Positions 40,310 to 48,347 of a stretch of DNA of 64,000 bases are shown here, piece by piece (positions within the stretch are counted from its first letter, which is position 1; the number at the start of each line of letters is the position of its first letter). This DNA comes from Longivirga sp036510975. Its GTDB lineage: Bacteria; Actinomycetota; Actinomycetes; S36-B12; CAIYMF01. Below the pieces are notes generated by a model. That model searched no databases, was not told the origin of the DNA, and saw only the letters and a program-made list of their open reading frames with translations. Location: contig DATCCY010000065.1 of NCBI GenBank assembly GCA_036510975.1, positions 1 through 64,000 of the forward strand, given 5' to 3'. The position numbers and the translations under genes were made by a program.

Positions 40310-41518
40310 GTGCGCCGCGCCTGGTTGACCCGCAACCTGGTCGTCCTCACGCTGGTGTCGCTCACCCAGGACGCGGCCAGCGAGCTGCTCTACCCGCTGC
40401 TCCCTCTCCTGGTCACCGGCGTGCTGGCCGCGCCCCCGGTCGTCCTCGGTCTCGTCGAGGGCTCGGCGGAGGCCGCCGCGGGCATCTCGAAGTACGTCGC
40501 CGGCCGCTGGTCGGACTCGCGCGCCCGGCGCCCGTTCGTCACCGCGGGCTACGGACTGGCGGCCCTCGGCAAGGTCCTCGTCGCGGCAGCCCTGGTCTGG
40601 CCGATGGTGCTCGTCGGTCGCGTCGTCGACCGGCTCGGCAAGGGCGTGCGCTCCGCTCCGCGCGATGCCCTCATCGCCGCCTCGGTCCCCCGGGCCGACC
40701 TCGGCCGCGCCTTCGGCTTCCACCGCGCCGGCGACACCCTCGGCGCCGTCATCGGACCGCTCATCGCGCTGGCGGGGCTCGCCCTCCTCGACGGGGACGT
40801 GCGCGCGGTCCTGTGGTGGGCCGTGGTCCCGGCGCTGCTGTCCACCCTCCTGACGTTCCTCGTGGTCGAGCGCCGCCCGGACCCCGGCGTCGAGCCGGTG
40901 CGGGACCGGCCCACCGAGATCGTCCCGGCGCTCGCGACGAGCCCGCTGCCGCCCGAGTTCTGGCGGGTGGCCGTCGTCCTGGTCGGAATCGCCGTCGTGA
41001 ACTTCCCGGACGCGCTGCTGCTGCTGCGTGTCTCCGAGCTCGGCTTCACGACCACGCAGGTCGTGCTGGCCTACGTCGTCTACAACCTGGTCTACACGCT
41101 GGGCTCCTACCCCGCCGGCGCGTGGTCGGACCGGCTGCCCCGCCCGCTGGTCTACGGCGTCGGGCTCCTCGCCTTCGCCGCCGCTTACGCCGGCCTCGGC
41201 CTGGCCGGTCACAGCGCGTGGGTGTTCGCCCTCCTCGGCGTCTACGGGCTGTTCCCGGCCTTCACCGACGGCGTCGGCAAGGCGTGGATCTCGACCCTCG
41301 TGACCGACGAGCACCGCGGGCGCGCCCAGGGCGTCTTCCAGTCCCTCACCAACGGCGCGGTGTTCGTCGCCGGGCTCTGGGCCGGCCTCACCTGGACGCT
41401 GGGGCCGGGGAAGGGGGTCGTGCCGCTGCTCGTCTCGGGTGCCGTCGCGCTCGTCGCGGGGCTCGTGCTCGTGATCGGACGGGATCGCGTCACCGGCGCG
41501 GTGGTGGCGCTCGCTTAG
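40310..41518 (+). CDS. MFS transporter
   Basis: The 402-residue protein has about 12 helices with the MFS motif A region VGRVVDRLGKGVRSAPRDALI between helices 2 and 3 and SYPAGAWSDRLPRP in the second half. The GTG at 40310 is chosen because GGGAGG lies nine bases before it; an ATG at about 40236 would place the operator inside the gene. The shared control region with the sulfur-handling reductase suggests a role in sulfur-compound or stress export, but the substrate cannot be read. Confidence 0.85.
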   Translation: MRRAWLTRNLVVLTLVSLTQDAASELLYPLLPLLVTGVLAAPPVVLGLVEGSAEAAAGISKYVAGRWSDSRARRPFVTAGYGLAALGKVLVAAALVWPMVLVGRVVDRLGKGVRSAPRDALIAASVPRADLGRAFGFHRAGDTLGAVIGPLIALAGLALLDGDVRAVLWWAVVPALLSTLLTFLVVERRPDPGVEPVRDRPTEIVPALATSPLPPEFWRVAVVLVGIAVVNFPDALLLLRVSELGFTTTQVVLAYVVYNLVYTLGSYPAGAWSDRLPRPLVYGVGLLAFAAAYAGLGLAGHSAWVFALLGVYGLFPAFTDGVGKAWISTLVTDEHRGRAQGVFQSLTNGAVFVAGLWAGLTWTLGPGKGVVPLLVSGAVALVAGLVLVIGRDRVTGAVVALA

Positions 41519-41530
41519 GCTTCGGCGTAC

Positions 41531-41612
41531 GCGGACGTGGTGGAATTGGCAGACACGCAGGATTTAGGTTCCTGTGCTCTCGAGCATGCGGGTTCGACCC
41601 CCGCCGTCCGCA
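41531..41612 (+). tRNA. tRNA-Leu (anticodon TAG)
   Basis: Acceptor GCGGACG pairs with CGTCCGC (41605-41611). The anticodon stem CAGGA/TCCTG encloses TTTAGGT, giving TAG at 41565-41567 for CUA codons. A long variable arm (GCTCTCGAGCAT) marks a class II tRNA, and the T arm GCGGG-TTCGACC-CCCGC is perfect. Discriminator A; CCA is not encoded. Confidence 0.93.
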
Positions 41613-41642
41613 CCTGTGCTCCCCGTGACGCACACTCGCCCC

Positions 41643-41927
41643 ATGGCAGACGTCGTGGTCGTGGACAACCGGGACTTCTGGCGCGTCGAGGCGCACGTCG
41701 ACGGCAAGGTCGCGGGCTTCGCCGCCTACCGCGACCGCCCCGGCAGGCGCGTGTTCACCCACACCGAGGTCGACCCGGCCTTCGAGGGCCAGGGCATCGG
41801 CGGCACGCTGGCCCGCGCGGCCCTCGACCGGGCGCGCGACGAGGGGGTCGGGGTCGTGCCGCAGTGCCCGTTCATCAGCGGCTGGATCGACAAGCACCCG
41901 GACTACGCCGACCTCGTCGTCGCCTGA
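41643..41927 (+). CDS. Small GNAT-like N-acetyltransferase (YjdJ type)
   Basis: The 94-residue protein has the short YjdJ-type acetyltransferase fold: AHVDGKVAGFAAYRDRPGRRVFTHTEV, then the acetyl-CoA loop GQGIGGTLARAALDRARDEG and a PQCPFISGWIDKHPDYADL tail characteristic of the family. The acyl acceptor is unknown. It starts 30 bases past the tRNA, with an ATG at 41643. Confidence 0.82.
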   Translation: MADVVVVDNRDFWRVEAHVDGKVAGFAAYRDRPGRRVFTHTEVDPAFEGQGIGGTLARAALDRARDEGVGVVPQCPFISGWIDKHPDYADLVVA

Positions 41928-41966
41928 CGCCCGTCGCCTGCGCCTGAGCCCGCGCGACCTCGCCCG

Positions 41967-42326
41967 CTAGCCGTCGTCGACGAGGTCGGACGGCGCGCGC
42001 ATCCGCCATGCGTCGGTGACCAGCTCGTCGAGGCGATCGACGTCGACCTCGTCGAGCCGCAGCATGAGCAGCGGCCACCCGTCGTAGCCCGACGTGGTGA
42101 AGAACAGATCTGGTTCGCCGAGCAGGAGCGCCTGCTTCTCGGCCTCGTCGCCGACGTAGAGCACCGCGATGTCGGTGCGGATGACCCGGCGCTCGCCGGG
42201 TCGGCGCTCGGGGTAGGACCACACGAATCCCTTGTCCCCCACGCGGAAGTCGAAGCCGGCGCTCTCGACCTCCGTGACGTGCCGGAGCGCCAGAGCGATC
42301 CGGCGGACGGCGGCGGCGTCGGCCAT
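41967..42326 (-). CDS. MmcQ/YjbR-like protein
   Basis: About 119 residues with the MmcQ/YjbR DNA-binding-like fold: an N-terminal ALALRHVTEVE helix, GFDFRVGDKGFVWSYPE, AVLYVGDEAEKQALLLGEPDLFFTT and GYDGWPLLMLRLDEVDVDRL. Function unknown. The ATG at 42326 falls 10 bases after the rdgB stop, so it may be the last gene of the conserved minus-strand run. Confidence 0.75.
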   Translation of the reverse strand: MADAAAVRRIALALRHVTEVESAGFDFRVGDKGFVWSYPERRPGERRVIRTDIAVLYVGDEAEKQALLLGEPDLFFTTSGYDGWPLLMLRLDEVDVDRLDELVTDAWRMRAPSDLVDDG

Positions 42327-42336
42327 CTCGTCCGCC

Positions 42337-42942
42337 TCAGTCCTCGGGCAGCAGGTCGCGCAGCACCGAGGCGAGGGCACGCAGGGCGTTGCCCCGGTGG
42401 CTGACGGCGTCCTTCTCGTCGCTGCTCATCTCGGCGCTCGTGCGGGTCTCGCCGTCGGGCACGAAGATCGGGTCGTAGCCGAAGCCGTTCGTGCCCCGCG
42501 GGGCGCGGACGAGGTGACCGCGCATCTCGCCGTGCACGACTGCCTCGCGGCCGTCGGGCAGCACCAGGGCGACGGCGCAACGGAACTGCGCCCCGAGCCG
42601 GTCGTCCGGGGTGTCCCCGAGCTGCGCGAGCACGAGCTCGAGGTTGGCGAGGTCACCGTTGCCGCCGCTCCAGCGCGCCGAGAGGACGCCCGGCATGCCG
42701 CCCAGCGCGTCGACGCACAGACCGCTGTCGTCGGACACGGCGGGCACGCCGGTGGCGGCGCAGACGGCGCGCGCCTTGAGCAGCGCGTTGCCCTCGAACG
42801 TCGGCTCGGTCTCGGGCACCTCGGGGACGTCGTCGAAGGCGTCGATGCCCACGACCTCCACGTGCAGCCCGGCGTCGTCGAGGATCCGGGCCATCTCCTC
42901 GATCTTGTGGGCGTTGCGCGAGGCGAGGACGACGCGGGTCAC
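42337..42942 (-). CDS. rdgB: XTP/dITP pyrophosphatase
   Basis: The 201-residue Ham1/RdgB family enzyme has LASRNAHKIEEMARIL near the N-terminus, the conserved AVSDDSGLCVDALGGMPGV and TNGFGYDPIFVPDG. It removes non-canonical purine triphosphates (XTP, dITP) from the nucleotide pool. A GTG start at 42942 overlaps the rph stop by 4 bases. The rph-rdgB pairing is widespread. Confidence 0.93.
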   Translation of the reverse strand: MTRVVLASRNAHKIEEMARILDDAGLHVEVVGIDAFDDVPEVPETEPTFEGNALLKARAVCAATGVPAVSDDSGLCVDALGGMPGVLSARWSGGNGDLANLELVLAQLGDTPDDRLGAQFRCAVALVLPDGREAVVHGEMRGHLVRAPRGTNGFGYDPIFVPDGETRTSAEMSSDEKDAVSHRGNALRALASVLRDLLPED

Positions 42943-43667
42943 GACTGCCCGAGTGCCGCAGCCTGCAGGCGGGTGAGCTCGGCGCAGCCGGACGCGGCCA
43001 GGGCGAGCAGCTCGTCGAGCAGCGCCCGGTCGAACGGCTGGCCCTCGGCGGTGCCCTGCACCTCGACGTAGCGACCGTCGCCCGTCATGACCACGTTCAT
43101 GTCGGTGTCGGCGGCGACGTCGTCGTCGTAGTGCAGGTCGAGGCGCGCCTCGCCGTCGACGATCCCCACGCTCACCGCGGCGACGGAGCTCGCGATCGCC
43201 TTCGCGTCCGGCTTCACGTGCCCCTTGCCGCGGGCCCACTCGATCGCGTCGACGAGGGCGACGTAGGCCCCGGTGATGGCCGCGGTTCGGGTACCTCCGT
43301 CGGCCTGCAGGACGTCGCAGTCGATCATGATCGAGTTCTCGCCGAGCGCGGAGAGGTCGACCGCGGCACGCAGCGAGCGGCCGACGAGGCGGGAGATCTC
43401 GTGGGTGCGGCCGCCCAGCTTGCCGCGGACCGACTCGCGGTCGTTGCGGGTGCTGGTCGCGCGCGGCAGCATCGCGTACTCGCCGGTGACCCAGCCGAGG
43501 CCGGAGTCCTTGCGCCAGCGCGGGACGCCGGGTGTGAACGACGCCGAGCACAGCACCCGGGTGCGGCCGAACTCGACGAGGCAGGAGCCCTCGGCGTGCT
43601 CGAGCCAGCCGCGCTGGAAGGAGACCGGGCGGAGCTGGTCGGCGGCACGGCCGTCGGAACGAGTCAT
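42939..43667 (-). CDS. rph: Ribonuclease PH
   Basis: The 242-residue protein has the PH-domain pattern: RPVSFQRGWLEHAEGSCLVEFG, SASFTPGVPRW, NDRESVRGKLGGRTHEISRLVGRSLRAAVD (conserved core), and CDVLQADGGTRTAAITGAYVAL. It phosphorolytically trims tRNA 3' ends. The neighbours match the mycobacterial order (MBL, rph, rdgB). Confidence 0.95.
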   Translation of the reverse strand: MTRSDGRAADQLRPVSFQRGWLEHAEGSCLVEFGRTRVLCSASFTPGVPRWRKDSGLGWVTGEYAMLPRATSTRNDRESVRGKLGGRTHEISRLVGRSLRAAVDLSALGENSIMIDCDVLQADGGTRTAAITGAYVALVDAIEWARGKGHVKPDAKAIASSVAAVSVGIVDGEARLDLHYDDDVAADTDMNVVMTGDGRYVEVQGTAEGQPFDRALLDELLALAASGCAELTRLQAAALGQS

Positions 43668-43759
43668 GCCCAGGACCCTAATCCCCGCGAGTACCTGGTC
43701 TAGCTGTCGGTCGGAGGGCGCCCTCAGCGACAGTTGCGCCAGGTGCTCGCGGCGGGGGG

Positions 43760-44506
43760 TCAGACGTCGAGGACGAGGCCGGTGGCGGCGAGGGTGAGGT
43801 CGCCGTCGTAGACGGCGGCGGCCTCCTCACGCGTCTCGTCCTGCGGCGTCCAGGGGACGAGATGGGTGAGGACGAGGCGTCCGACGCCGGCGCGCATCGC
43901 GTGCTCGGCGGACTGCGCGGCGGTGAGGTGGAGGTCCGGCGGGAGGTCGGGGTAGCGGCTGAGGAACGAGGCCTCGTAGAGCGCGAGGTCGGTGCCGCGC
44001 GAGAGCTCGACGAGGTCGTCGGTGGGACCGGTGTCGCCGCTGAAGACGAGACTGCGCCCGCCCGCGTCGACCCTGATGGCGTAGGCCTCCACGGGGTGGT
44101 TGGCGGTGGCGGTGCGGATCCGGAACGGGCCGATCTCGGTGTCGGCCACGTGGTCGAGGAAGTCGAACTCCCCGGTCATCCCCGGGGTGTCCGGGAGGTC
44201 GTAGGCGGCCGCCATCCGCTCGGCGGTGCCGGTGGGACCGAGCACGGGGATGCTCGGCGCCGGCCCCTCCGGGCAGTACTTGCGGACCACGTAGTACGAC
44301 GTCAGGTCGAGGCAGTGGTCGGCGTGCAGGTGCGAGAGCACCACGGCGTCGATGTCGTAGAGGTCGGCGTAGCGCTGGAGCGGGCCGAGGGCCCCGTTGC
44401 CGAGGTCGAGCAGGATGCGGTGGCCCTCGTGCTCGACGAGGTAGCACGACGCGGGCGAGTCGGGGCCGGGGTAGCTGCCGGAGCATCCGACGACGGTCAG
44501 GCGCAT
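43760..44506 (-). CDS. MBL-fold hydrolase (Rv1339-like)
   Basis: The 248-residue metallo-beta-lactamase protein has the metal motif HLHADHCLDL near residue 60 (H-x-H-x-D-H), the C-terminal GDTGPTDDLVEL and LVLTHLVPW strand. The mycobacterial homologue in the same place, Rv1339, has been described as a cyclic-AMP phosphodiesterase; RNase Z-like activity is the other possibility. It overlaps the murI stop by one base and is probably co-translated. Confidence 0.85.
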   Translation of the reverse strand: MRLTVVGCSGSYPGPDSPASCYLVEHEGHRILLDLGNGALGPLQRYADLYDIDAVVLSHLHADHCLDLTSYYVVRKYCPEGPAPSIPVLGPTGTAERMAAAYDLPDTPGMTGEFDFLDHVADTEIGPFRIRTATANHPVEAYAIRVDAGGRSLVFSGDTGPTDDLVELSRGTDLALYEASFLSRYPDLPPDLHLTAAQSAEHAMRAGVGRLVLTHLVPWTPQDETREEAAAVYDGDLTLAATGLVLDV

Positions 44507-45333
44507 CAGGCGATCACCTCGGTGGCGTGCTCGACCGCGACGACCTCGGGGCCGAGGAAGCGACGGGCGAGGTGGGTGAACGGGGCCGGGTCACCGGTGG
44601 CCAGGAACCGGTGCACAGGCGGCGGCAGTGAGGGGTCGCGCTCGAGGCCGTGGGCGACCAGGGTGTGGTAGACGTCCTTGGCCGTCTCGTCCGCGCTGCT
44701 CACGAGGGTGACGTCGTCACCCACGACGTAGGAGATGACGCCGGTCAGGAGCGGGTAGTGCGTGCAGCCCAGCACGACGGTGTCGACGTCGCGCTCGACG
44801 ATCGGGTCGAGGTACTCGTGCGCGACCCGCTGCAGCTCGCTGCCGCCCGTGACGCCGGCCTCGACGAACTCGACGAAGCGCGGGCACGCCTGCTGCACGA
44901 GGGTGATGTCGGGCGCAGCGGCGAAGGCGTCGGCGTAGGCACCGCTCGTGATGGTCGCGCGGGTGCCGATCACGGCGACCCGGCGGTTGCGCGTCACCCG
45001 CACCGCGCGACGGACCGCGGGCTGGATGACCTCGACGACGGGGACGGCGTAGCGCTCGCGCGCGTCGCGCAGGACGGCGGCGCTCGCGGAGTTGCACGCG
45101 ATGACCAGCAGCTTCACACCCTGGTCGACGAGGTGGTCCATCACGTCGAGGGCGAACGCTCGCACCTCGGGGATCGGCCGCGGGCCGTACGGGCCGCGAG
45201 CCGTGTCGCCGACGTAGAGCACCGGCTCGTGCGGCAGCTGGTCGAGCACGGCGCGCGCGACGGTGAGCCCTCCGACCCCGGAGTCGAAGATCCCGATCGG
45301 CGCGTCCGTCACAGTGAAGGAGACTACGGGCAT
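44506..45333 (-). CDS. murI: Glutamate racemase
   Basis: The 275-residue protein has FDSGVGGLTVARAVLDQLP, the first catalytic Cys in VIACNSAS near residue 80 and the second in GCTHYPLL near residue 190, flanked by IGTRATI and a TCHYP-type pocket. It supplies D-glutamate for peptidoglycan. In Mycobacterium a rhomboid gene sits between cysM and murI; here there are only 81 bases. Confidence 0.95.
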   Translation of the reverse strand: MPVVSFTVTDAPIGIFDSGVGGLTVARAVLDQLPHEPVLYVGDTARGPYGPRPIPEVRAFALDVMDHLVDQGVKLLVIACNSASAAVLRDARERYAVPVVEVIQPAVRRAVRVTRNRRVAVIGTRATITSGAYADAFAAAPDITLVQQACPRFVEFVEAGVTGGSELQRVAHEYLDPIVERDVDTVVLGCTHYPLLTGVISYVVGDDVTLVSSADETAKDVYHTLVAHGLERDPSLPPPVHRFLATGDPAPFTHLARRFLGPEVVAVEHATEVIA

Positions 45334-45414
45334 CGACGGCGGGCTCAGCCACCTCCTGCGCTGGTTGTGTCACGCGCCACCTGTGTCAGATGGACAACAC
45401 TCGCTTCCTCGCCC

Positions 45415-46362
45415 TCAGGCCCAGAGCTCGCCGTCCAACGCGTCCTCCGCGTCGTCGAGCGTGCCCTCGTAGGCGCCGGTGCTGAGGTACTTCCAGCCGC
45501 CGTCGCAGACGACGAAGGCGATGTCGGCCGGACGGCCCTCCGTGACGCACCTCGCCGCGATCCCGAGCGCGGCGTGCAGGATCGCGCCGGTGGAGATGCC
45601 CGCGAAGATCCCCTCCTCCTCGAGCAGCTGGCGGGTACGCCGTACGGCGTCACGAGGTCCGACGGAGAAGCGGGTCGTCAGCACGGACGCGTCGTAGAGC
45701 TCGGGCACGAACCCCTCGTCGATGTTGCGCAGGCCGTAGACGAGCTCGCCGTAGCGCGGTTCGGCCGCGATGATCTCGATGTCCGGCACGTGCTCGCGCA
45801 GGAAGCGCCCGGTGCCCATCAGCGTGCCCGTGGTGCCCAGCCCGGCGACGAAGTGGGTGATCGTCGGCAGGTCGGCGAGGAGCTCCGGACCGGTGGTGTC
45901 GTAGTGCGCGCCCGAGTTCGCGGGGTTGCCGTACTGGTAGAGCATCACCCAGTCGGGGTGCTCCGCGGCGAGCTGTTTGGCCACCCGCACGGCCTCGTTG
46001 GAGCCGCCGGCCGCGGGCGAGGACACGATCTCGGCGCCCCACATGCGCAGCAGCTGACGCCGCTCGACCGAGGTGTTCTCCGGCATGACGCAGACGAGGC
46101 GGTAGCCCTTGAGCCGCGCCGCCATCGCCAGGGAGATGCCGGTGTTGCCGCTCGTCGGCTCGAGGATCGTCGTACCCGGACGGAGCAGACCCTCTGCCTC
46201 GGCGGCCTCGACCATCGCGAGCGCCGCGCGGTCCTTGATCGATCCGGTCGGGTTGCGGTCCTCGAGCTTGGCCCACAGCCGGACGTCATCCGACGGGGAG
46301 AGCCGCGGCAGGCCCACGAGCGGCGTACCGCCGACGGAGGCGAGCAGCGAGTCGTGGCGCAC
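45415..46362 (-). CDS. cysM: Cysteine synthase CysM (CysO-dependent type)
   Basis: The 315-residue PLP enzyme has NPTGSIKDRAALAMVEAAE (Schiff-base Lys near residue 43), EPTSGNTGISLAMAA and AGLGTTGTLMGTGRFL. In M. tuberculosis CysM uses O-phosphoserine and the thiocarboxylate of CysO as sulfur donor. The cysO-cysM-mec grouping here points to the same pathway. It follows cysO by six bases. Confidence 0.93.
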   Translation of the reverse strand: MRHDSLLASVGGTPLVGLPRLSPSDDVRLWAKLEDRNPTGSIKDRAALAMVEAAEAEGLLRPGTTILEPTSGNTGISLAMAARLKGYRLVCVMPENTSVERRQLLRMWGAEIVSSPAAGGSNEAVRVAKQLAAEHPDWVMLYQYGNPANSGAHYDTTGPELLADLPTITHFVAGLGTTGTLMGTGRFLREHVPDIEIIAAEPRYGELVYGLRNIDEGFVPELYDASVLTTRFSVGPRDAVRRTRQLLEEEGIFAGISTGAILHAALGIAARCVTEGRPADIAFVVCDGGWKYLSTGAYEGTLDDAEDALDGELWA

Positions 46363-46368
46363 GACCGG

Positions 46369-46641
46369 TCAGCCCCCGGCGACGGCCGGGAGCACGGTGA
46401 CGGTGTCGCCGTCGGACAGCGCGGTGTCGATGCCGTCGAGGAACCGGACGTCCTCGTCGTTGAGGTAGACGTTGACGAAGCGGCGCAGTCCGGCGTCGTC
46501 GACGATGCGGTCGGAGATGCCCGGGTGCCGCGTCTCGAGGTCGGCGATCAGCGTGCGCAGGGTGCCCCCCGAGCCCTCGACCGTCTTGGCGCCGTCGGTG
46601 TACGTGCGCAGGATGGTCGGGATACGGACCTCGATGGCCAT
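46369..46641 (-). CDS. cysO: Sulfur-carrier protein CysO
   Basis: The 90-residue ubiquitin-like MoaD/ThiS protein has VRIPTILRTYTDGAKTVE, NVYLNDEDVRFLDGIDTALSDGD and ends in the required Gly-Gly (AVAGG). Its C-terminal thiocarboxylate delivers sulfur to CysM, and the protease Mec then releases cysteine. Genes for all three are here. Confidence 0.94.
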   Translation of the reverse strand: MAIEVRIPTILRTYTDGAKTVEGSGGTLRTLIADLETRHPGISDRIVDDAGLRRFVNVYLNDEDVRFLDGIDTALSDGDTVTVLPAVAGG

Positions 46642-46742
46642 GGCCGTGGATCTCCACTCGTCGGTGCGGCTCGGCGAGCCGGATCGTGCGGTCAGTCGTG
46701 CGCGTCATCGGGCCGGACCGGCCCGCAGGAGCAAGGACGAGC

Positions 46743-46949
46743 CTAGGGCGCCGTATTCCCGGGGACGACCCGGGCGCTGTCCCCTGCGGCCGCGCCACGG
46801 ACGGCGGCGAGCGCCGCGACCTCCGCCGCGAGAGGCTCCGGCACGGGCCGGCACGCGCACTCCCGAGCATGCTCCTCGTGCCAGACGATCCGCTCCTCCT
46901 GGGTGGCGTGCTGGCCGAGCACGTGCGACTGGTGCCACTCGCGGTTCAT
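46743..46949 (-). CDS. Small His/Cys-rich protein between mec and cysO
   Basis: The 68-residue protein has its first half dense in metal-type ligands: HQSHVLGQHATQEERIVWHE, then HARECACRP, giving six His and two Cys in 33 residues. The C-terminus is Ala-rich. Small actinobacterial proteins of this look are known but have no assigned function; zinc or iron binding is a guess. It is translated after mec (28 bases) and before cysO (101 bases), so a link to cysteine or sulfur metabolism is possible. Confidence 0.6.
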   Translation of the reverse strand: MNREWHQSHVLGQHATQEERIVWHEEHARECACRPVPEPLAAEVAALAAVRGAAAGDSARVVPGNTAP

Positions 46950-46977
46950 GGGGTGCCTCTCGTTGCTCGTGGAACGC

Positions 46978-47403
46978 TCAGACGACGCTGACCTCCTCCT
47001 CGGAGACCACGCCGTCGACGATCCGGTAGGACCGCAGCTCGTAGGGGCCGTCCTCCGTGCCCGTCTCGCGGGTGGAGACCAGGACGTAGTGGGCGTCGGG
47101 CTCGGAGGCGTAGCTGACGTCGGTACGCGACGGGTAGGCCTCCGTCGCGGTGTGCGAGTGATAGACGACCACGGGCACCTCGTCGTTGTCGTCCATCTCG
47201 CGGTAGAGGCGCAGCAGGTCCATCGAGTCGAACTCGTAGAACGTGGGCGACCGCGCTGCGTTGAGCATCGGGACGAACCGCTCGGGCCGGTCGCTGCCGA
47301 CGGGTCCGGCGACGACGCCGCACGCCTCGTCGGGGTGGTCGGCACGGGCGTGGGCCACGATCGCGTCGACCAGGTCCTGCCTGATCGTCAGCATGACCGT
47401 CAT
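46978..47403 (-). CDS. mec: CysO-cysteine peptidase Mec (JAMM family)
   Basis: The 141-residue JAB1/MPN-type zinc protease has the full signature HSHTATEAYPSRTD (H-x-H-x7-S-x2-D), with the upstream Glu in the first helix region (HPDEACGVVAG). In M. tuberculosis Mec cleaves cysteine from the CysO adduct. The start has a second ATG nine bases in; either gives the same fold. Confidence 0.93.
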   Translation of the reverse strand: MTVMLTIRQDLVDAIVAHARADHPDEACGVVAGPVGSDRPERFVPMLNAARSPTFYEFDSMDLLRLYREMDDNDEVPVVVYHSHTATEAYPSRTDVSYASEPDAHYVLVSTRETGTEDGPYELRSYRIVDGVVSEEEVSVV

Positions 47404-47413
47404 CGTAGGACGG

Positions 47414-48001
47414 TCAGTCGACGCCGTCCGCGAGCGGTTCGCTGCGCAGGCCGGTGAGGGCGGTCACGAGGGTCTCCTGCAGGAACGTGAACCAGTCGTA
47501 GAGGTGGAACAGGGCGAAGGCCGGGTCGCTCTCGGGCAGCGTGTAGAACAGCTCGTGGTTCTCCTCGCCGAGGCCGATGCGCGAGGCGAGGGTGAGCCGC
47601 AGGTCGTTGAGCGTGCCGAGCCAGGCTGCGGCCTCGCCGTCGGACAGGACCACCTTCGAGCCGGACCGGTCGAGGCAGGCGAGGACCGTGCCCGCGTGGG
47701 CGAGCTTGGTGTCGCGCAGCGAGCGTTCGGTGAAGCGCCGGAACTCCCCCGCCGCCTCCTCGTCGTCGACGTAGGCGTCGGGGAACAGCCGGTGTAGGGC
47801 CGGGTCCTCGGGGCGCTCGGCGAACGGGTCGATCCCGACCATCGCGGCGAGCGGGTCGGGGTCGCGGCCGAGCGGACCGTCGTCGGGCGTGACGAGCTCG
47901 ACGAGCTGGCGCACGAGCTCGCGCAGGATGCCGCGCTCGACGTCGTCGGCCCGCAGCACGATCCGGTCCCGTGCGGTGCGCCGGAACCCGTGCACCGCCA
48001 T
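47414..48001 (-). CDS. DUF2017 protein
   Basis: The 195-residue helical protein (DDVERGILRELVRQLVELVTP, RPEDPALHRLFPDAY, LNDLRLTLASRIGLGEEN) belongs to the DUF2017 family, encoded next to clpS in most actinobacteria (Rv1332 in M. tuberculosis). Function unknown; constant linkage suggests a role in regulated proteolysis or the cys genes. Its start overlaps the clpS stop by one base. Confidence 0.88.
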   Translation of the reverse strand: MAVHGFRRTARDRIVLRADDVERGILRELVRQLVELVTPDDGPLGRDPDPLAAMVGIDPFAERPEDPALHRLFPDAYVDDEEAAGEFRRFTERSLRDTKLAHAGTVLACLDRSGSKVVLSDGEAAAWLGTLNDLRLTLASRIGLGEENHELFYTLPESDPAFALFHLYDWFTFLQETLVTALTGLRSEPLADGVD

Positions 48002-48300
48002 CAGTCGTCCTTCTGCAGGGTGGCCCAGAGCCCGTAGGAGTGCATGGCGGTGACGTCGCGCTCCATCTCCTCGCGCGTGCCGCTCGAGACGACCGCGCGG
48101 CCCTGGGTGTGGACGTCGGTCATGAGCTTCGCGGCCTTCTCCCTCGAGTAGCCGAAATACGTCATGAAGACGTAGGTGACGTAGCTCATGAGGTTGACCG
48201 GGTCGTTCCACACGATGGTGATCCATGGCGTGTCCGGAGCCGTGACGCTGTCGGCCTCCGGCCGCTCGAGCTCCACCGGCGCGATTCCCACGGGCGCCAT
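48001..48300 (-). CDS. clpS: Clp protease adaptor ClpS
   Basis: The 99-residue adaptor has the core PWITIVWNDPVNLMSYVTYVF, the conserved YFGYSREKAAKLMTDVHTQGRAVV and the final TAMHSYGLWATL. It binds N-degron substrates and delivers them to ClpA/ClpC. It diverges from the aminotransferase gene with 47 bases between the two starts. Confidence 0.93.
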   Translation of the reverse strand: MAPVGIAPVELERPEADSVTAPDTPWITIVWNDPVNLMSYVTYVFMTYFGYSREKAAKLMTDVHTQGRAVVSSGTREEMERDVTAMHSYGLWATLQKDD

Positions 48301-48347
48301 CGTCGCACGCGACCGAGCCGGGCTCCGCGGCGTCGTATCCTCAGGGC

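Noticed and set aside
38474..41314. 946-codon open frame on the minus strand
   Set aside because: It runs out of frame under the reductase and antisense to the MFS gene, and its product is Arg/Pro/Ala-rich without any fold. Only its last nine codons matter, as one of the mini-ORFs.
43704..43733. Terminator between the MBL and rph genes
   Set aside because: The stem is interrupted by an internal loop and has no hairpin loop at its centre, so it is too weak to claim.
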